A model generated the notes under the pieces. The model did not search any database and had not been told where the DNA came from. It saw nothing but the letters and a program-made list of their open reading frames with translations. Shown here piece after piece: positions 16,486-25,786 of a stretch of 64,000 nt of DNA. Numbering within the stretch: position 1 is the stretch's first letter; each line of letters begins with the position of its first letter. Source of the DNA: Rhodothermales bacterium (lineage in GTDB: Bacteria; Bacteroidota; Rhodothermia; Rhodothermales; JANQRZ01); the NCBI GenBank assembly GCA_039944855.1, contig JBDUXZ010000002.1:124001-188000 (forward strand). Direction: 5' to 3'. The position numbers were made by a program, and so were the translations under genes.

Positions 16486-18687
16486 TCAGCGGAGGACGGT
16501 GATCGGCCGCGTCTCCGTGCGGCCTCCCGCTTCGAGGCGGACGAAGTAGACGCCGTTCGGGAGCGACGCGACCGGGAGCTGCACCTCCGTTCGGCCGGCG
16601 GGTCGGCGAGCATCGGAGAGCGTGGCGACCTCGCGCCCGAGCACGTCGAAGACGCGGAGCGCGACGTGATCCTCGCGCTGGAGGTGGAACGCGGCCGTGG
16701 CGAAGCCGATCGCGGGATTGGGGTATACCGCCAGGTGCACGCGCTCTCGCTCCGGCTCGGGCGCGCTCGCCGTGCCGAGGCCCGGGGCCCCTTGATTCTC
16801 GAAATACACCGTTGGGAGATACAGGTCGACGTCTCCATCCCCGTCGAGATCGACGAGGTGAGCCCTCGTAGTAGAACTCATAGCCTCTTCGAACCCGACA
16901 AGCACCTCGGTGTGGTCCACGAAGCGATGGGGCGACTCCTGAACGAGAAGCGTGACTGTTTCGTAATTGTTGAGCACGACGTCGAGACGGCCGTCGCCGT
17001 CGAAGTCAGCGGCGTCGGCGCTGAACGAGGGGATTTCGAGAGCGGGTACGGAGACGGAGGAGAAACGCAGGTCCCCGTTGTTGCGGAGGAGGACGGAAGA
17101 GGCTGCACCCGGCCGCGAGAACAGCAGGTCGGCGTCGCCATCGCCGTCGTAATCGAAGGGGAGCACGGCGCGGCCGCCCACGCTGCCCCACAGGCCAAAC
17201 GCACGCGTGAACCCCGCCGCCCCGTCGTTGACGAACACGGCCGAGGGCGCATTCGAGTTCGCGAGCACGATATCGGCGTCGCCGTCTCGGTCGAGGTCTG
17301 CGACCCGCACGTCTTGGGTGGCGGCCTCGTCGTTGAGCCGCATGGACTCTACGAAATGCCCGCTTCCGTCGTTGAGGAGGATGGGCTCTCGACCCTGAGA
17401 TTGAAAAACGAGGTCGAGGTCTCTATCCCCGTCGAAGTCCGCGGCTTCCGCGCGATATTGCCCGATCACATCGGCAAGACCAGCTTCGGTTGTGATGTCT
17501 GCGAACGAACCGCCGCCGTTGCCCTGGAGGAGCACCGGCGGATTCTCGAAGTAGACGAGCAGGAGATCAGAGACACTATCACCCGTGAAGTCGCCAGCCA
17601 AAGCGTGGCGCGGATGCGGTGGGAGGGTGAGGTCCGTCGGCGTGATCTCCACGAAGGCCCCGTCGTCCTGCTGCTCCCAAAGCCCGGTCCGACTCGTGAC
17701 GAGGTCGACGTCGCCATCGCCGTCGAAGTCGAGGGGGAACCCGTTGAGTGGGACGTCTCCTCGGGAGAAGTAAGAGGACACGGGACGGAAGACCGGAAGC
17801 GGCGTGGTCTCGACCGACCGTTCCTGCGCGTTGTTACCGGGAGCGTCGTCGGCTTGAGGATCCGCCGGGAAAAAGCGGAAGGTGAGCGTGGCGTCCCCAT
17901 CGAGCACGAGCGGCGGGAGCACAACCTCCGCCGTCTCACCGGAGCCGAGCGCGAGGGGCCCCTCGTAGACAATGCTCCCACCAACTTCCAGCACGAGCCG
18001 ACCGCTATCGGCCTCGCTTCCGAAGTTGTGCAGGCGCACCTCCGGCTCGAACGGGTGCCCGTCCGTCACGAGCGGCCCCGGCCACGCGACATCTACGACG
18101 GCGAGGTCACGCACGTCGGGCCGGGTGTAGGCCACGACGAGCCACTCGGCCGTGGACGGGTCCGCCACCCCCTCGGTGTAGAAGTGCTCGAACACGACGA
18201 CCTCCACCGGCCCTTCCACCGCGAGGGCGCGGGCCGGCTCCGTTCCCGCCACGGCGTCCCACGCCGCCTGCGCCTCGGCTGCGCTGCCGTATCCGAACGA
18301 GAGCACCGCCGCCACCGTGTCGGCCGCGACGGGCGGGCCGGGCTCTCCGAAGTCGGTCGAGCCGTTGGCCGGAAACTCAAACTGGCCTGACCCGGCCCAT
18401 ACCGTCGATGCGTGCACCACCCGCTGCCCGGTGAGCGCGCTGTGGACTTCCAGGTAGCCGAAGTCCGAGGGCTCCTCGAAGTCGTAGTGGAGGTTCACCA
18501 CGCTTCGATAGCCGTCTGGCGGCGGCGACCCCAGAGCGGGGTGTGCCGACGCGTAATAGGCCTCGGGCTGGAGGCTGAGGAAGTCCACGCGGAAGACGAC
18601 GGTCTCGACCTCCAGTGCCTCCTGAGCGCGGACGACTCCCGGTGTGACGAGGAGGAGGGCGAGGCAGAGCGAGAGGAGCGGTCGCAT
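16486..18687 (-). CDS. FG-GAP/VCBS repeat surface protein with T9SS sorting domain
   Basis: This 733-residue secreted protein has a signal peptide (MRPLLSLCLALLLVTPGVVRA). Residues about 205-290 are a CARDB-like adhesion/Ig domain. At least six DxDGDxDxD-type repeats follow (FDGDGDVDLV, FDGDRDLDLV, LDRDGDADIV, YDGDGDADLL, FDGDGRLDVV, LDGDGDVDLY). These calcium-binding loops mark an FG-GAP/VCBS beta-propeller. The C-terminus (YPNPAIGFATAAF, LRVFDVLGREVATL, PNGVYFVRLE) is a T9SS sorting domain. It probably acts as a surface adhesin; no catalytic motif is seen. Confidence 0.87.
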   Translation of the reverse strand: MRPLLSLCLALLLVTPGVVRAQEALEVETVVFRVDFLSLQPEAYYASAHPALGSPPPDGYRSVVNLHYDFEEPSDFGYLEVHSALTGQRVVHASTVWAGSGQFEFPANGSTDFGEPGPPVAADTVAAVLSFGYGSAAEAQAAWDAVAGTEPARALAVEGPVEVVVFEHFYTEGVADPSTAEWLVVAYTRPDVRDLAVVDVAWPGPLVTDGHPFEPEVRLHNFGSEADSGRLVLEVGGSIVYEGPLALGSGETAEVVLPPLVLDGDATLTFRFFPADPQADDAPGNNAQERSVETTPLPVFRPVSSYFSRGDVPLNGFPLDFDGDGDVDLVTSRTGLWEQQDDGAFVEITPTDLTLPPHPRHALAGDFTGDSVSDLLLVYFENPPVLLQGNGGGSFADITTEAGLADVIGQYRAEAADFDGDRDLDLVFQSQGREPILLNDGSGHFVESMRLNDEAATQDVRVADLDRDGDADIVLANSNAPSAVFVNDGAAGFTRAFGLWGSVGGRAVLPFDYDGDGDADLLFSRPGAASSVLLRNNGDLRFSSVSVPALEIPSFSADAADFDGDGRLDVVLNNYETVTLLVQESPHRFVDHTEVLVGFEEAMSSTTRAHLVDLDGDGDVDLYLPTVYFENQGAPGLGTASAPEPERERVHLAVYPNPAIGFATAAFHLQREDHVALRVFDVLGREVATLSDARRPAGRTEVQLPVASLPNGVYFVRLEAGGRTETRPITVLR

Positions 18688-18783
18688 GGCAGAATAACCC
18701 CGAAGAGGCTAGCCGTTCGGACGGTAGGCTCCTCCAGTATAACCGCTCCCGCTCTCCCTCACAACTCCGTTCCCGCCGCCCCG

Positions 18784-19803
18784 CTACAGGTCGAGGTGGA
18801 CGGCGACGAGGTGCATCACGCCCTGCCCGTAGGGCTCGAGCACGGCCGTGTAGTCGACGCGGGCGGCGATCTCGCCGAGGGGCTGGCGCACGGCGAAGCC
18901 GGCGGCCGGCGACGCGCCCTCGAACCCGTTCGCCCCGAAGCGGTCCACGCCGACACGCAGCGCGAAGGGCTGGGCGAGCCAGACCTCGCCGCCGAGCCGG
19001 AACCGCGCCTCGCTGAGCCGGAAGTCCTCGCTCCGGGTGAAGATCGTCGGGACGCCCTCGATCTCGCTCACGCGCTCGGTCCGCCGCTCGACGTTCGCGA
19101 TCTGCGACTCGACCTCGGCGGTGATCGTGCCACGCCCGCCGGCGAGCCGGTACGCCCCGCCGAACTGCACGCGGACGGGGAAGCGGTCCGTCGTCTGCTT
19201 CCCGTTCTGGCCGAAGGCGTCGGACGTGTCCCACTGGTAGCGGGCGAGGAGGTCGTTCACGGCGAAGCCGAAGGCGAGGTTCTCGGAGACCTGCGCCGCG
19301 AGGCCGAGCGAGAGCCCGAGGCTAACCACGGGGTCGACGCCCTCGAAGAGGTCGGCGTGGTAAAAGCGGAGGCCGACGCCGCCGGAGACGCGGCTGCTCA
19401 GCCTCGCGCCGAAGGCGGCGAAGATGGCGTACTCCTGCGTCGAGAGGTCGTCGGTGTGGTAGCCCGCGTTGTCGCGCCCGTCAATGTTGTCGACGCCGGA
19501 GCGGATGATGCCGACGGCGGCCCCGGCGCGGGGTGGGAGCGGGAAGGCGAACTGGAGGTACTGGAGGCTCCGGTCAAACGAGAGGAAGCCGGCGGCGGCG
19601 TCGAGCCCCTGCCGCTCGACGCGCGGCGCGAGCGCGGGGTTGTAGTACGGGCTCGCGCCCGAGAACACGTCACCGACGAGCCCGCCGCCCATCGCGATGC
19701 CGCGCGCGCCGAAGCCGAGGCGGGCGTACGACCCGGCGTACTGCGCCGAGGCGGGCGCGGCCGCGAGGAGCAGGAAGAGGGCCAACCAGAGGGTGCGTTT
19801 CAT
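18784..19803 (-). CDS. PorV/PorQ-family outer-membrane protein
   Basis: This 339-residue protein has a signal peptide (MKRTLWLALFLLLAAAPASA, start at 19803) followed by the family opening GSYARLGFGARGIAMGGGLV and a predicted FadL-like beta-barrel. PorV is the T9SS subunit that shuttles cargo from the translocon to the attachment complex, and PorQ is a paralog. This gene lies downstream of a T9SS cargo gene and a lipoprotein gene on the same strand, so it may serve that cargo. A fragment of its 3' end is duplicated at 15351-15430. Confidence 0.82.
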   Translation of the reverse strand: MKRTLWLALFLLLAAAPASAQYAGSYARLGFGARGIAMGGGLVGDVFSGASPYYNPALAPRVERQGLDAAAGFLSFDRSLQYLQFAFPLPPRAGAAVGIIRSGVDNIDGRDNAGYHTDDLSTQEYAIFAAFGARLSSRVSGGVGLRFYHADLFEGVDPVVSLGLSLGLAAQVSENLAFGFAVNDLLARYQWDTSDAFGQNGKQTTDRFPVRVQFGGAYRLAGGRGTITAEVESQIANVERRTERVSEIEGVPTIFTRSEDFRLSEARFRLGGEVWLAQPFALRVGVDRFGANGFEGASPAAGFAVRQPLGEIAARVDYTAVLEPYGQGVMHLVAVHLDL

Positions 19804-19859
19804 AGGGTCACAACCGTGCACGAGATCGGACGAGGGGGTAGGCATAGCCTCCGAAAGGT

Positions 19860-19931
19860 GTCATCCCGAGCGAAGCCGAGGGATCTTTACCGACACCTCC
19901 GTAGAGATCCCTCGGCTCCGCTCGGGATGAC
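19860..19931. repeat. REP-like inverted repeat
   Basis: Two 27-bp arms (19860-19886 and 19905-19931) differ at one position and flank an 18-bp loop. The arm begins GTCATCCCGAGCG and ends GAGGGATCT. It lies between the T9SS cargo gene and the PorV-like gene, and the stem-loop would be part of their shared transcript. Shortened, interrupted arms of the same family are inside the MITE-like element at 25605-25779. Confidence 0.85.
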
Positions 19932-19962
19932 AGGATCGAACGGTGTCGTTCGGTCTCACGCA

Positions 19963-21726
19963 TCATTCGAGAACCAGAATCTTGCCGGTGAGCGAGTCGC
20001 CGCCCGTGGCCACTTCGTAGAAATAGACGCCATTCGCGACGCGGTTGCCGTCCTCGTCGTAGCCGTCCCACACCTGCTCGACGGGCGCGGCGTCGGGGAT
20101 CGTGCGGACGAGGTTCATGCCGAAGTCGAAGATGCGGATCGAGGCGGGGTCCGTCCGGTCGTAGCGGATGCGGACGTAGCGGTCGGCGTTCGGGGAGAAC
20201 GGGTTGGGGTAGGCGTAGGCCTCGACGTCGGGGACGCGGTCGCTCGGCGTTTCGGGGTTCGTCGGGACGTCGGCGCGGAAGAGGGTCCACGTCGCGCCGC
20301 CGTCGTCGCTCTTGAGCAGGCCGTCGCCGGTGCCGACCCATAGCGCACTCGTCGTGGTGGCGACGGCGAAGACGTTCGCGTCGCGGCGGACGAAGCGGCC
20401 CCGGCGGTCGCGGTCGGGGAAGTCGCGGATGCTCCGCCACGTGTCGCCGTCGTCTTCGGAGACGAAGAGGCCGTCGGCCCCGGCAGCGTAGACCGTGCTC
20501 GGCGAGCAGAAGCCCGCGCCGTCGGGGCAGAAGGCGAAGTCGTAGAACCGGTTGCCGCCGACGAGCGCGGGCTCGAACGTCTCGCCGCCGTCGCGCGTCA
20601 CGACGAGGGCGAACTGCTCCTGCTGCTCGCGCGCGCGCCACACGGCCATCCACACCGGGTTGCGCGGGTTTTCCGGCGTCCCCACGGCGAAGTTTTCGTC
20701 ACCGACGGGCTGCTCCTCGATCGAGATCACCCAGTTGCCGGGCAGCCCGGCGCTCGTCCCGTCGAAGCCGGTGCGCTGCCACGCCCGCTCTTCCAGCGTG
20801 TCCGTCGGCACCGTGCCCGTCCGGTCGAACACGACGAGTTCGATCACGTCCTCAGGCCGCGAGCGGTTGACGCCGGCGACGGTCCCGGCCCACACCGTCC
20901 CCGTCTCGTCCACGAGCACGGAGAAGCCGAGGAAGTTGTTGCCCTCCTCGGCGTCCTGGATTTCGGGCGCGTAGAGGAAGTTGTACGGCAGCGTCGGGTC
21001 GATGGCGTCGAGCGTATCGGGCGGGAGGACGACGCGCTGGAAGTCGCGGGCGTAGCGGTCCTCGTCCTCCAGCCACTCCAGCCGGCGGATGCCGCTGGCC
21101 CAGCCCGCCACCCACACGTCGCGCGTGATCGGATCGAAGTCGATGTCGAACGGCGGGCTCTGCTGCGGGACGATGACGGGGAGCGCCGGGAGCTGGAACG
21201 ACAGCGTCTCGCCCCCCGTCGGGCCGCAGCCGAGGATCGGGACGATGTCTTCGGGCTCGGCGTCGGGCGCGAAGTAGTTGCAGCCGTAGACCTGAAGCGT
21301 GTCTTCGGGCGCGTCGAGCTGGGGGAACTGGTAGCGCCACGACTGGCCGCCGTCCTCGGAGTAGGCGAAGCCCGCCGCGCTCTGCGGGCGGCTCGCGATC
21401 GCCGGATCGCTGAAGCCGAGCCCGACCCAGATGATGTCGTCCTCGACGTCGATCGAGAACACGATCGCGGTCGGGGCGATCGCCGGCGTGAGCACGTCGT
21501 CGTCCACGAACGCCCACGTCTGGCCTCCGTCCGCGGTGAAAATGAGCTGCTGCCCGGCCCAGAGCGTGTCGCCCTCGGCGTGGAGGTTGTCGACGATGTT
21601 GCGGAGCGGGCCGCTGACGGCGACGAGGTCACGCACCCGCTCCGCGTCGTAGCCGTCGGCGACTTGGGCGAACGCGGCGGGGGCGACGAGCAGGAGGACG
21701 AGAAAGAGGGGAAAGCGCCGGCTCAT
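19963..21726 (-). CDS. BNR/sialidase-like propeller protein with T9SS sorting domain
   Basis: This 587-residue exported protein has a signal peptide (MSRRFPLFLVLLLVAPAAFA). Several Asp-box/BNR-type blades are seen (TADGGQTWAF, SEDGGQSWRY, TRDGGETFEP, SEDDGDTWRS, SDDGGATWTL), typical of sialidase or Ycf48-type beta-propellers. The C-terminal about 85 residues (AYPNPFSPN, IRIFDFGMNLV, GVYFYEV, TGKILVLE) are a T9SS/FlgD-Ig-like sorting domain. No sialidase active-site arginines are evident, so a binding role is more likely. The start codon overlaps the stop of the preceding lipoprotein gene (ATGA), so the two are translationally coupled. Confidence 0.86.
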   Translation of the reverse strand: MSRRFPLFLVLLLVAPAAFAQVADGYDAERVRDLVAVSGPLRNIVDNLHAEGDTLWAGQQLIFTADGGQTWAFVDDDVLTPAIAPTAIVFSIDVEDDIIWVGLGFSDPAIASRPQSAAGFAYSEDGGQSWRYQFPQLDAPEDTLQVYGCNYFAPDAEPEDIVPILGCGPTGGETLSFQLPALPVIVPQQSPPFDIDFDPITRDVWVAGWASGIRRLEWLEDEDRYARDFQRVVLPPDTLDAIDPTLPYNFLYAPEIQDAEEGNNFLGFSVLVDETGTVWAGTVAGVNRSRPEDVIELVVFDRTGTVPTDTLEERAWQRTGFDGTSAGLPGNWVISIEEQPVGDENFAVGTPENPRNPVWMAVWRAREQQEQFALVVTRDGGETFEPALVGGNRFYDFAFCPDGAGFCSPSTVYAAGADGLFVSEDDGDTWRSIRDFPDRDRRGRFVRRDANVFAVATTTSALWVGTGDGLLKSDDGGATWTLFRADVPTNPETPSDRVPDVEAYAYPNPFSPNADRYVRIRYDRTDPASIRIFDFGMNLVRTIPDAAPVEQVWDGYDEDGNRVANGVYFYEVATGGDSLTGKILVLE

Positions 21727-22502
21727 TCGAGAATCGTGATCGTGAAGGGGACGTCGGCGCTCGCGAGCCCGTCGCGGTCGAAGGCGCGGAACGTCACGGT
21801 GACCGGGCCGGGCGGCGCGGTGTCGATGCCGAAGGTGACGGTGTAGCGACCGTCGCCGGCCTCGGCGTCGCCCGAGGCCGCGCTGCCGTCGTCGGCGAGG
21901 GCGAAGACGCCGTTGAACGGGGCGGGGAAAGCGACCTCGACGCGGGCGATGTCGGAGAGCCCATCGGGGTCGGAGACGACGGCGATGAGTTGGAGCGTGC
22001 CCGGCGGGTCGAACTCCGCCGGCGCCTCCACCGCGTCGATCACGGGCGGCCCGAGGCCGAGACCGGTCAGCTCGAACAGGCCGCGCACCTCGTTGCTCAG
22101 TAGCCCGTCGCTGTCCACGGCGTAGACGAGCACGGTGTAGCGCCCGCGCTGCCCGCGCCCGAGCCGAAGCGGAACCGTCGCCGCGTACTGCCCGTCGCCT
22201 GCGTCCGCGAGCATCCCCTCAGCAATCGTCCCCTCGAACTGCCCGCGCACGACGTAGGCGACGCGGTCGATGGAGCCGCCGTCCGGGTCGCTGGCGCGCA
22301 CGCTGAGCGCGAGGTCAACGGCGGCGCTATCGCCGGAAGCCACGACGTCATCGAAGAAGACGCTGTCCGGGGAGAACGAGAAATCCGAGACGAGGGGCGG
22401 ACGGCCTTCGAGCGGCTGCGGGCCGAGGGCGGTGTCGCACCCGACGAGGGCGCCGACGAGGGCGACGAGCGCAAACGCGCCGAGGAAACGAGAACCGGGC
22501 AT
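21723..22502 (-). CDS. Ig-like domain lipoprotein
   Basis: This 259-residue lipoprotein begins MPGSRFLGAFALVALVGALV with a lipobox ending at the next cysteine (LVGC). The mature part holds two beta-sandwich units, each with an ASDPDGGSIDRVAY / VSDPDGLSDIARVEV core and a matching DAGDGQYAATVPL / DAGDGRYTVTFGI strand. These are repeated cadherin/bacterial Ig-like folds. Two PDG-D loops may bind calcium. It is the first gene of a probable operon with the T9SS cargo gene (4-bp overlap) and the PorV-like gene, which suggests a surface complex. Confidence 0.8.
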   Translation of the reverse strand: MPGSRFLGAFALVALVGALVGCDTALGPQPLEGRPPLVSDFSFSPDSVFFDDVVASGDSAAVDLALSVRASDPDGGSIDRVAYVVRGQFEGTIAEGMLADAGDGQYAATVPLRLGRGQRGRYTVLVYAVDSDGLLSNEVRGLFELTGLGLGPPVIDAVEAPAEFDPPGTLQLIAVVSDPDGLSDIARVEVAFPAPFNGVFALADDGSAASGDAEAGDGRYTVTFGIDTAPPGPVTVTFRAFDRDGLASADVPFTITILE

Positions 22503-22724
22503 CGAGAGGGAGCGGGGGAATCGGGGCAACCCCGGCGGAGGGCCGGAGCGGCGGGAAGATAGCGTCTCTCGTAGCGAAGGGGCGGGCGGCGTGGCGGCGG
22601 GTTCTCGGAAGCGGCCCCGAACCTACGACGCCCGGACGAGCGGGCGCAAGCCTGCGCCGGGTGGTGCGTCGTAATTGCCCCGTGTTCAGAGGTCGGGGGT
22701 CGGATTGTACTCACGCTTACCGCA

Positions 22725-22758
22725 GGCACCCGTAGGGGCAGACCTCTGTGTCTGCCCT
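22725..22758. repeat. 34-bp dispersed palindromic repeat, copy A
   Basis: This 34-bp sequence is the exact reverse complement of 48478-48511. It starts GGCACCCGTAGGGGCAGACC and its core forms a hairpin with arms GGGCAGAC/GTCTGCCC. It sits between the lipoprotein gene and the site-2 protease gene. A sequence variant with compensatory changes lies at 1098-1124. Confidence 0.85.
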
Positions 22759-22789
22759 GGTCGGGATTGGCACCCGGCCTCCGCCTGCC

Positions 22790-24049
22790 TCACGCGATAT
22801 AGAGCGGCTTGAAGCTGAAGCAGAGCACGAACAGGACGAGCGCGAAGATGCCGAGCGCGCGGCGGCCCGGCGTCAGCGGCTCGGGATGCATGACCGGCGG
22901 GTGGTCCACTTTGATCAGTGTCACGATCAGTAAGCACCAGAAGAACCACCCCGAGTAGCCTATCGACTCCGCGATCCCACCGATGCGGAGCGCGACCGCC
23001 GCCGCCGCGACGGTGACGAACAGCCCGGCGACCACGGCCCGCTGGTCATCGAACAGCCGACCGAAGAAGAAGTAGAGCAGCGCCGCCGCGATCACCCACA
23101 GCCCCGCCGCCCCGAGCCCCGCCGGGTAGCCGTTCTGCGTCGCGAGCTCGGCCATGAGCGGCCCCGTGTCGGCCATCAGCCCGAGCGTCGCCGAGAACAG
23201 CAGGACGATGACGAAGAGCCGCGCGATGCGGCCGTGCCATTTCGGCCCGGCGAGGGCGTAGAGGATGTGCCCGCCGTCGAGCTGGCCCACGGGCAGCATG
23301 TTGAGCGCGGTGAAAAACAGGCCGAGCCACCCCGCGAAGAGCACCGGGTAGTGGTACATCTCGTACATCGGCGGGACGTTTGGGAAGAACTGCGAGAGCG
23401 CCCAGTAGAGCGGCGTATTCCCGATCGTCAGCCGGCCGATCATCCCCGGCTCGGGAAGCGGCTGCCCGGGGAACGCGCCGAACCGGTCCACGAACAGCTT
23501 GAGCGACTCGTGCCCGCCGAGCCCGAACACGTACTCCGGCGGCGGCAGCGTGGCGAGCGCGTAGACGAGCACGCCGAGCGCGACGACGAACCCCGCGAGC
23601 GGCCCCGCCGCGCCGATGTCGAAGAGCTGACTCGTCCGCCGCAGCGGCTCCCGAATCCGGATCACCGCCCCGAACGTGCCGATGTTCGGCTGGAGGAAGG
23701 GAAACGGGAACGGGATGTAGTACGGCAGCGAGACATCGATGCCGCGGATGCGCGCGGCGAAGTAGTGGCCGAACTCGTGGACCGTGAGGAAGAGGAGGAG
23801 GGGGAACGCGTAGCGGAGCCCGTCCCAGATGAACGCCCGCAGGCCGAACTCGGCGTAGACCAGTTCGCGGCCGACGAGCGTGCCGCCCGCCCACACCGTC
23901 GTCCCCACCGTGAGCAGGAAGAGCACGAGGTGGAGCCAGCGGCGCTCCGGCGGCGGGCTCGTGTCGATGAGCAGGCTGTCGTACGCCTCGGGCGCACGGG
24001 GCAGCGGTTCGTCGGCGCGGTAGGTCGGCGGCGGAAGCGGGGAATCCAA
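22790..24049 (-). CDS. Site-2 protease family membrane metalloprotease (M50)
   Basis: This 419-residue integral membrane protein has zinc motif H91-E92-FG-H95 in a hydrophobic helix and the second motif LPVGQLDGGH with the third zinc ligand. There are about eight membrane helices. These features define the S2P/M50 intramembrane proteases. No PDZ domain is inserted, unlike RseP; the layout fits the larger eukaryotic-like/plant EGY-type group. Its substrate is unknown. It reads away from the lipoprotein/T9SS group in the same direction, and its upstream neighbour is the aminotransferase gene. Confidence 0.9.
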   Translation of the reverse strand: MDSPLPPPTYRADEPLPRAPEAYDSLLIDTSPPPERRWLHLVLFLLTVGTTVWAGGTLVGRELVYAEFGLRAFIWDGLRYAFPLLLFLTVHEFGHYFAARIRGIDVSLPYYIPFPFPFLQPNIGTFGAVIRIREPLRRTSQLFDIGAAGPLAGFVVALGVLVYALATLPPPEYVFGLGGHESLKLFVDRFGAFPGQPLPEPGMIGRLTIGNTPLYWALSQFFPNVPPMYEMYHYPVLFAGWLGLFFTALNMLPVGQLDGGHILYALAGPKWHGRIARLFVIVLLFSATLGLMADTGPLMAELATQNGYPAGLGAAGLWVIAAALLYFFFGRLFDDQRAVVAGLFVTVAAAAVALRIGGIAESIGYSGWFFWCLLIVTLIKVDHPPVMHPEPLTPGRRALGIFALVLFVLCFSFKPLYIA

Positions 24050-24136
24050 CGAGTTGGGGGTCGGTCAGCGGCGAAAAGGAGGGGCACCTACGCACCGACC
24101 CTCCCGAAGTTCAGTGGTCCGGCCCCGCACCGTCGG

Positions 24137-25351
24137 TCACGCCTGCAGCGCGCCGAGGCCGGCCGAGATCCGCCGCATCGCCTCGCGCAGGTCGTCCGTC
24201 GAGGCCGCGTACGAGAGGCGGATGCCGTAGGGCGCGCCGAACGCATCGCCCGGGACGAGCGCCACGTCGTGCTCTTCGAGGAGGTAGAAACAGAGGTCCT
24301 CGCTATTCGCCACGGCCCGGCCGCTCGGGGCCGTCCGGCCGAAGTACGCCGATACGTCGGGGAAGACGTAGAACGCGCCCTCGGGCGTCGGGCATTGGAC
24401 GCCGGGGATCGCCGTGAGCGCGCCGAGCACGAAGTCGCGGCGCTCGCGGAAGGCGCGGACCATCTGCCGGATCGGCTCGGGGTCCATCGCGAGCGCGGCA
24501 ATCCCCGCCTGCTGCGTGATCGCCGACGGCGCCGACGTGAACTGCCCCTGCATCGTCGACGCGGCCTCGACGATCCACGCGGGCGCGGCGAGGTAGCCCA
24601 GCCGCCAGCCCGTCATCGCATATGCCTTCGAGAAGCCGTTGACCGTCACCGTCCGCTCGCGCATCCCGTCGAGCGCGGCGAAGGAGACGTGCTCGGCGTC
24701 GTAGATCACGCGCTCGTAGATCTCGTCGGAGACCACGAACACGTCGTCCCGGCCGCGCAGCACCTCGGCGAGCGCTTCGAGCTCGGCGCGGGAATAGACC
24801 GCGCCCGTCGGGTTCGAGGGCGAGTTGAGCACGACGATCCGCGTCCGCTCGGTGAGCGCCGCCGCCAGCTCGTCCGGCCCCATCCGGTAGCCGCTCTCCG
24901 GCGTCGTCTCCACGATGACGGACTCGCCGCCCGCCAGCTGTACCATCTCGGGATACGACACCCAGTACGGCGCGGGGATCACGACCTCGTCGCCGGGGCG
25001 GCAGAGGACGAAGATGGCCTGCGCGACGGATTGCTTCGCGCCGTTCGAGCACAGGATCTCGGCCGGGGAATACGTCAGCCCGTTGTCGTCGCGGAGCTTG
25101 CGGACGATGGCTTCACGGAGCGCGGGCGTGCCGGCGTTCGCCGTGTAGCGGGTGTGGCCTTCGTCGATGGCGCGGCGGCCGGCCTCGCAGATCGGCGCGG
25201 GCGTGTCGAAGTCGGGCTCGCCGGCCGAGAGCTCGATGACGGGCTTGCCGGCGCGCACGAGGGCCTTCGCGCGGGCCGACATGGCGAGCGTCGCCGACGG
25301 CTGCATCGCGGCCACGCGGGGGTTGAGTTCGGGGTCGGTAACGGAGGGCAT
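24137..25351 (-). CDS. aspC: Pyridoxal-phosphate aminotransferase, AspAT class I
   Basis: This 404-residue fold-type I aminotransferase interconverts amino acids and 2-oxo acids. The start is ATG at 25351 (MPSVTDPELNPRVAAMQPSA). Conserved motifs are AGEPDFDTP at the N-terminal substrate loop, NSPSNPTGAVYS, SDEIYERVIYD, the cofactor lysine in VNGFSKAYAMTGWRLGY, and the C-terminal RLSYA arginine that binds the alpha-carboxylate. This subgroup (I-gamma) uses aspartate or prephenate; the exact substrate cannot be fixed from sequence. Confidence 0.9.
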   Translation of the reverse strand: MPSVTDPELNPRVAAMQPSATLAMSARAKALVRAGKPVIELSAGEPDFDTPAPICEAGRRAIDEGHTRYTANAGTPALREAIVRKLRDDNGLTYSPAEILCSNGAKQSVAQAIFVLCRPGDEVVIPAPYWVSYPEMVQLAGGESVIVETTPESGYRMGPDELAAALTERTRIVVLNSPSNPTGAVYSRAELEALAEVLRGRDDVFVVSDEIYERVIYDAEHVSFAALDGMRERTVTVNGFSKAYAMTGWRLGYLAAPAWIVEAASTMQGQFTSAPSAITQQAGIAALAMDPEPIRQMVRAFRERRDFVLGALTAIPGVQCPTPEGAFYVFPDVSAYFGRTAPSGRAVANSEDLCFYLLEEHDVALVPGDAFGAPYGIRLSYAASTDDLREAMRRISAGLGALQA

Positions 25352-25456
25352 GGCGGGCCGAAGTTGGGGAGAGGGGCGACGCCGCCAAAGGTACGAAGGC
25401 AAGCGCAACGCCGAGCCTACGTCTCAGCGTGCGTTTATGAAGTCACTGGAAGCTCC

Positions 25457-25585
25457 GATTGGAGTCCTCCCCCTAGTCAGGGGGAGTCCCCGAAGGGGGA
25501 GGGGGTAGACGAGCCGTGGCATCTTCCCTCCGTCTATCGCCCCGTCCTACGGACACCCCTCCTGTCTAGGAGGGGGATTCCAGTC
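25457..25585. repeat. Imperfect inverted repeat, CCCCCT-rich
   Basis: Arms of about 31 bp (25457-25487 and 25554-25585) match imperfectly as inverted copies. The left reads GATTGGAGTCCTCCCCCTAG at its start and the right ends GGATTCCAGTC. Between them is a second G-run (GGGGGAGGGGGT). The element lies between the aminotransferase start and the MITE-like element. Confidence 0.55.
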
Positions 25586-25604
25586 CAGCCTCACAGACCC
25601 GTTC

Positions 25605-25779
25605 TTGCTCTGTTGAGAAGCTGGAATGGATGTCATCCTGAGCGGAGGCCGCCGGCCGCAGCCGAAGGATCTCTCCGGGGGAGCCCGCAACAGACTGTTG
25701 AACCTGTGCCCGAAAAGATCCCTCGGCTCCACGCTGTTTCGCTCGGGATGAAAGACAATCCAGCTTCTCAACAGAGCAA
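25605..25779. mobile_element. MITE-like element with 21-bp TIRs and 7-bp duplication
   Basis: Perfect 21-bp terminal inverted repeats (25605-25625 and 25759-25779; the left begins TTGCTCTGTTGAGAAG) bound a 175-bp element with no coding capacity. The 7-mer CCCGTTC directly abuts both ends (25598-25604 and 25780-25786), as expected for a target-site duplication. Inside is an interrupted GTCATCC...GGATCT inverted repeat related to the one at 19860-19931. It is inserted just after the coaD stop codon, which begins at 25787. Confidence 0.8.
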
Positions 25780-25786
25780 CCCGTTC

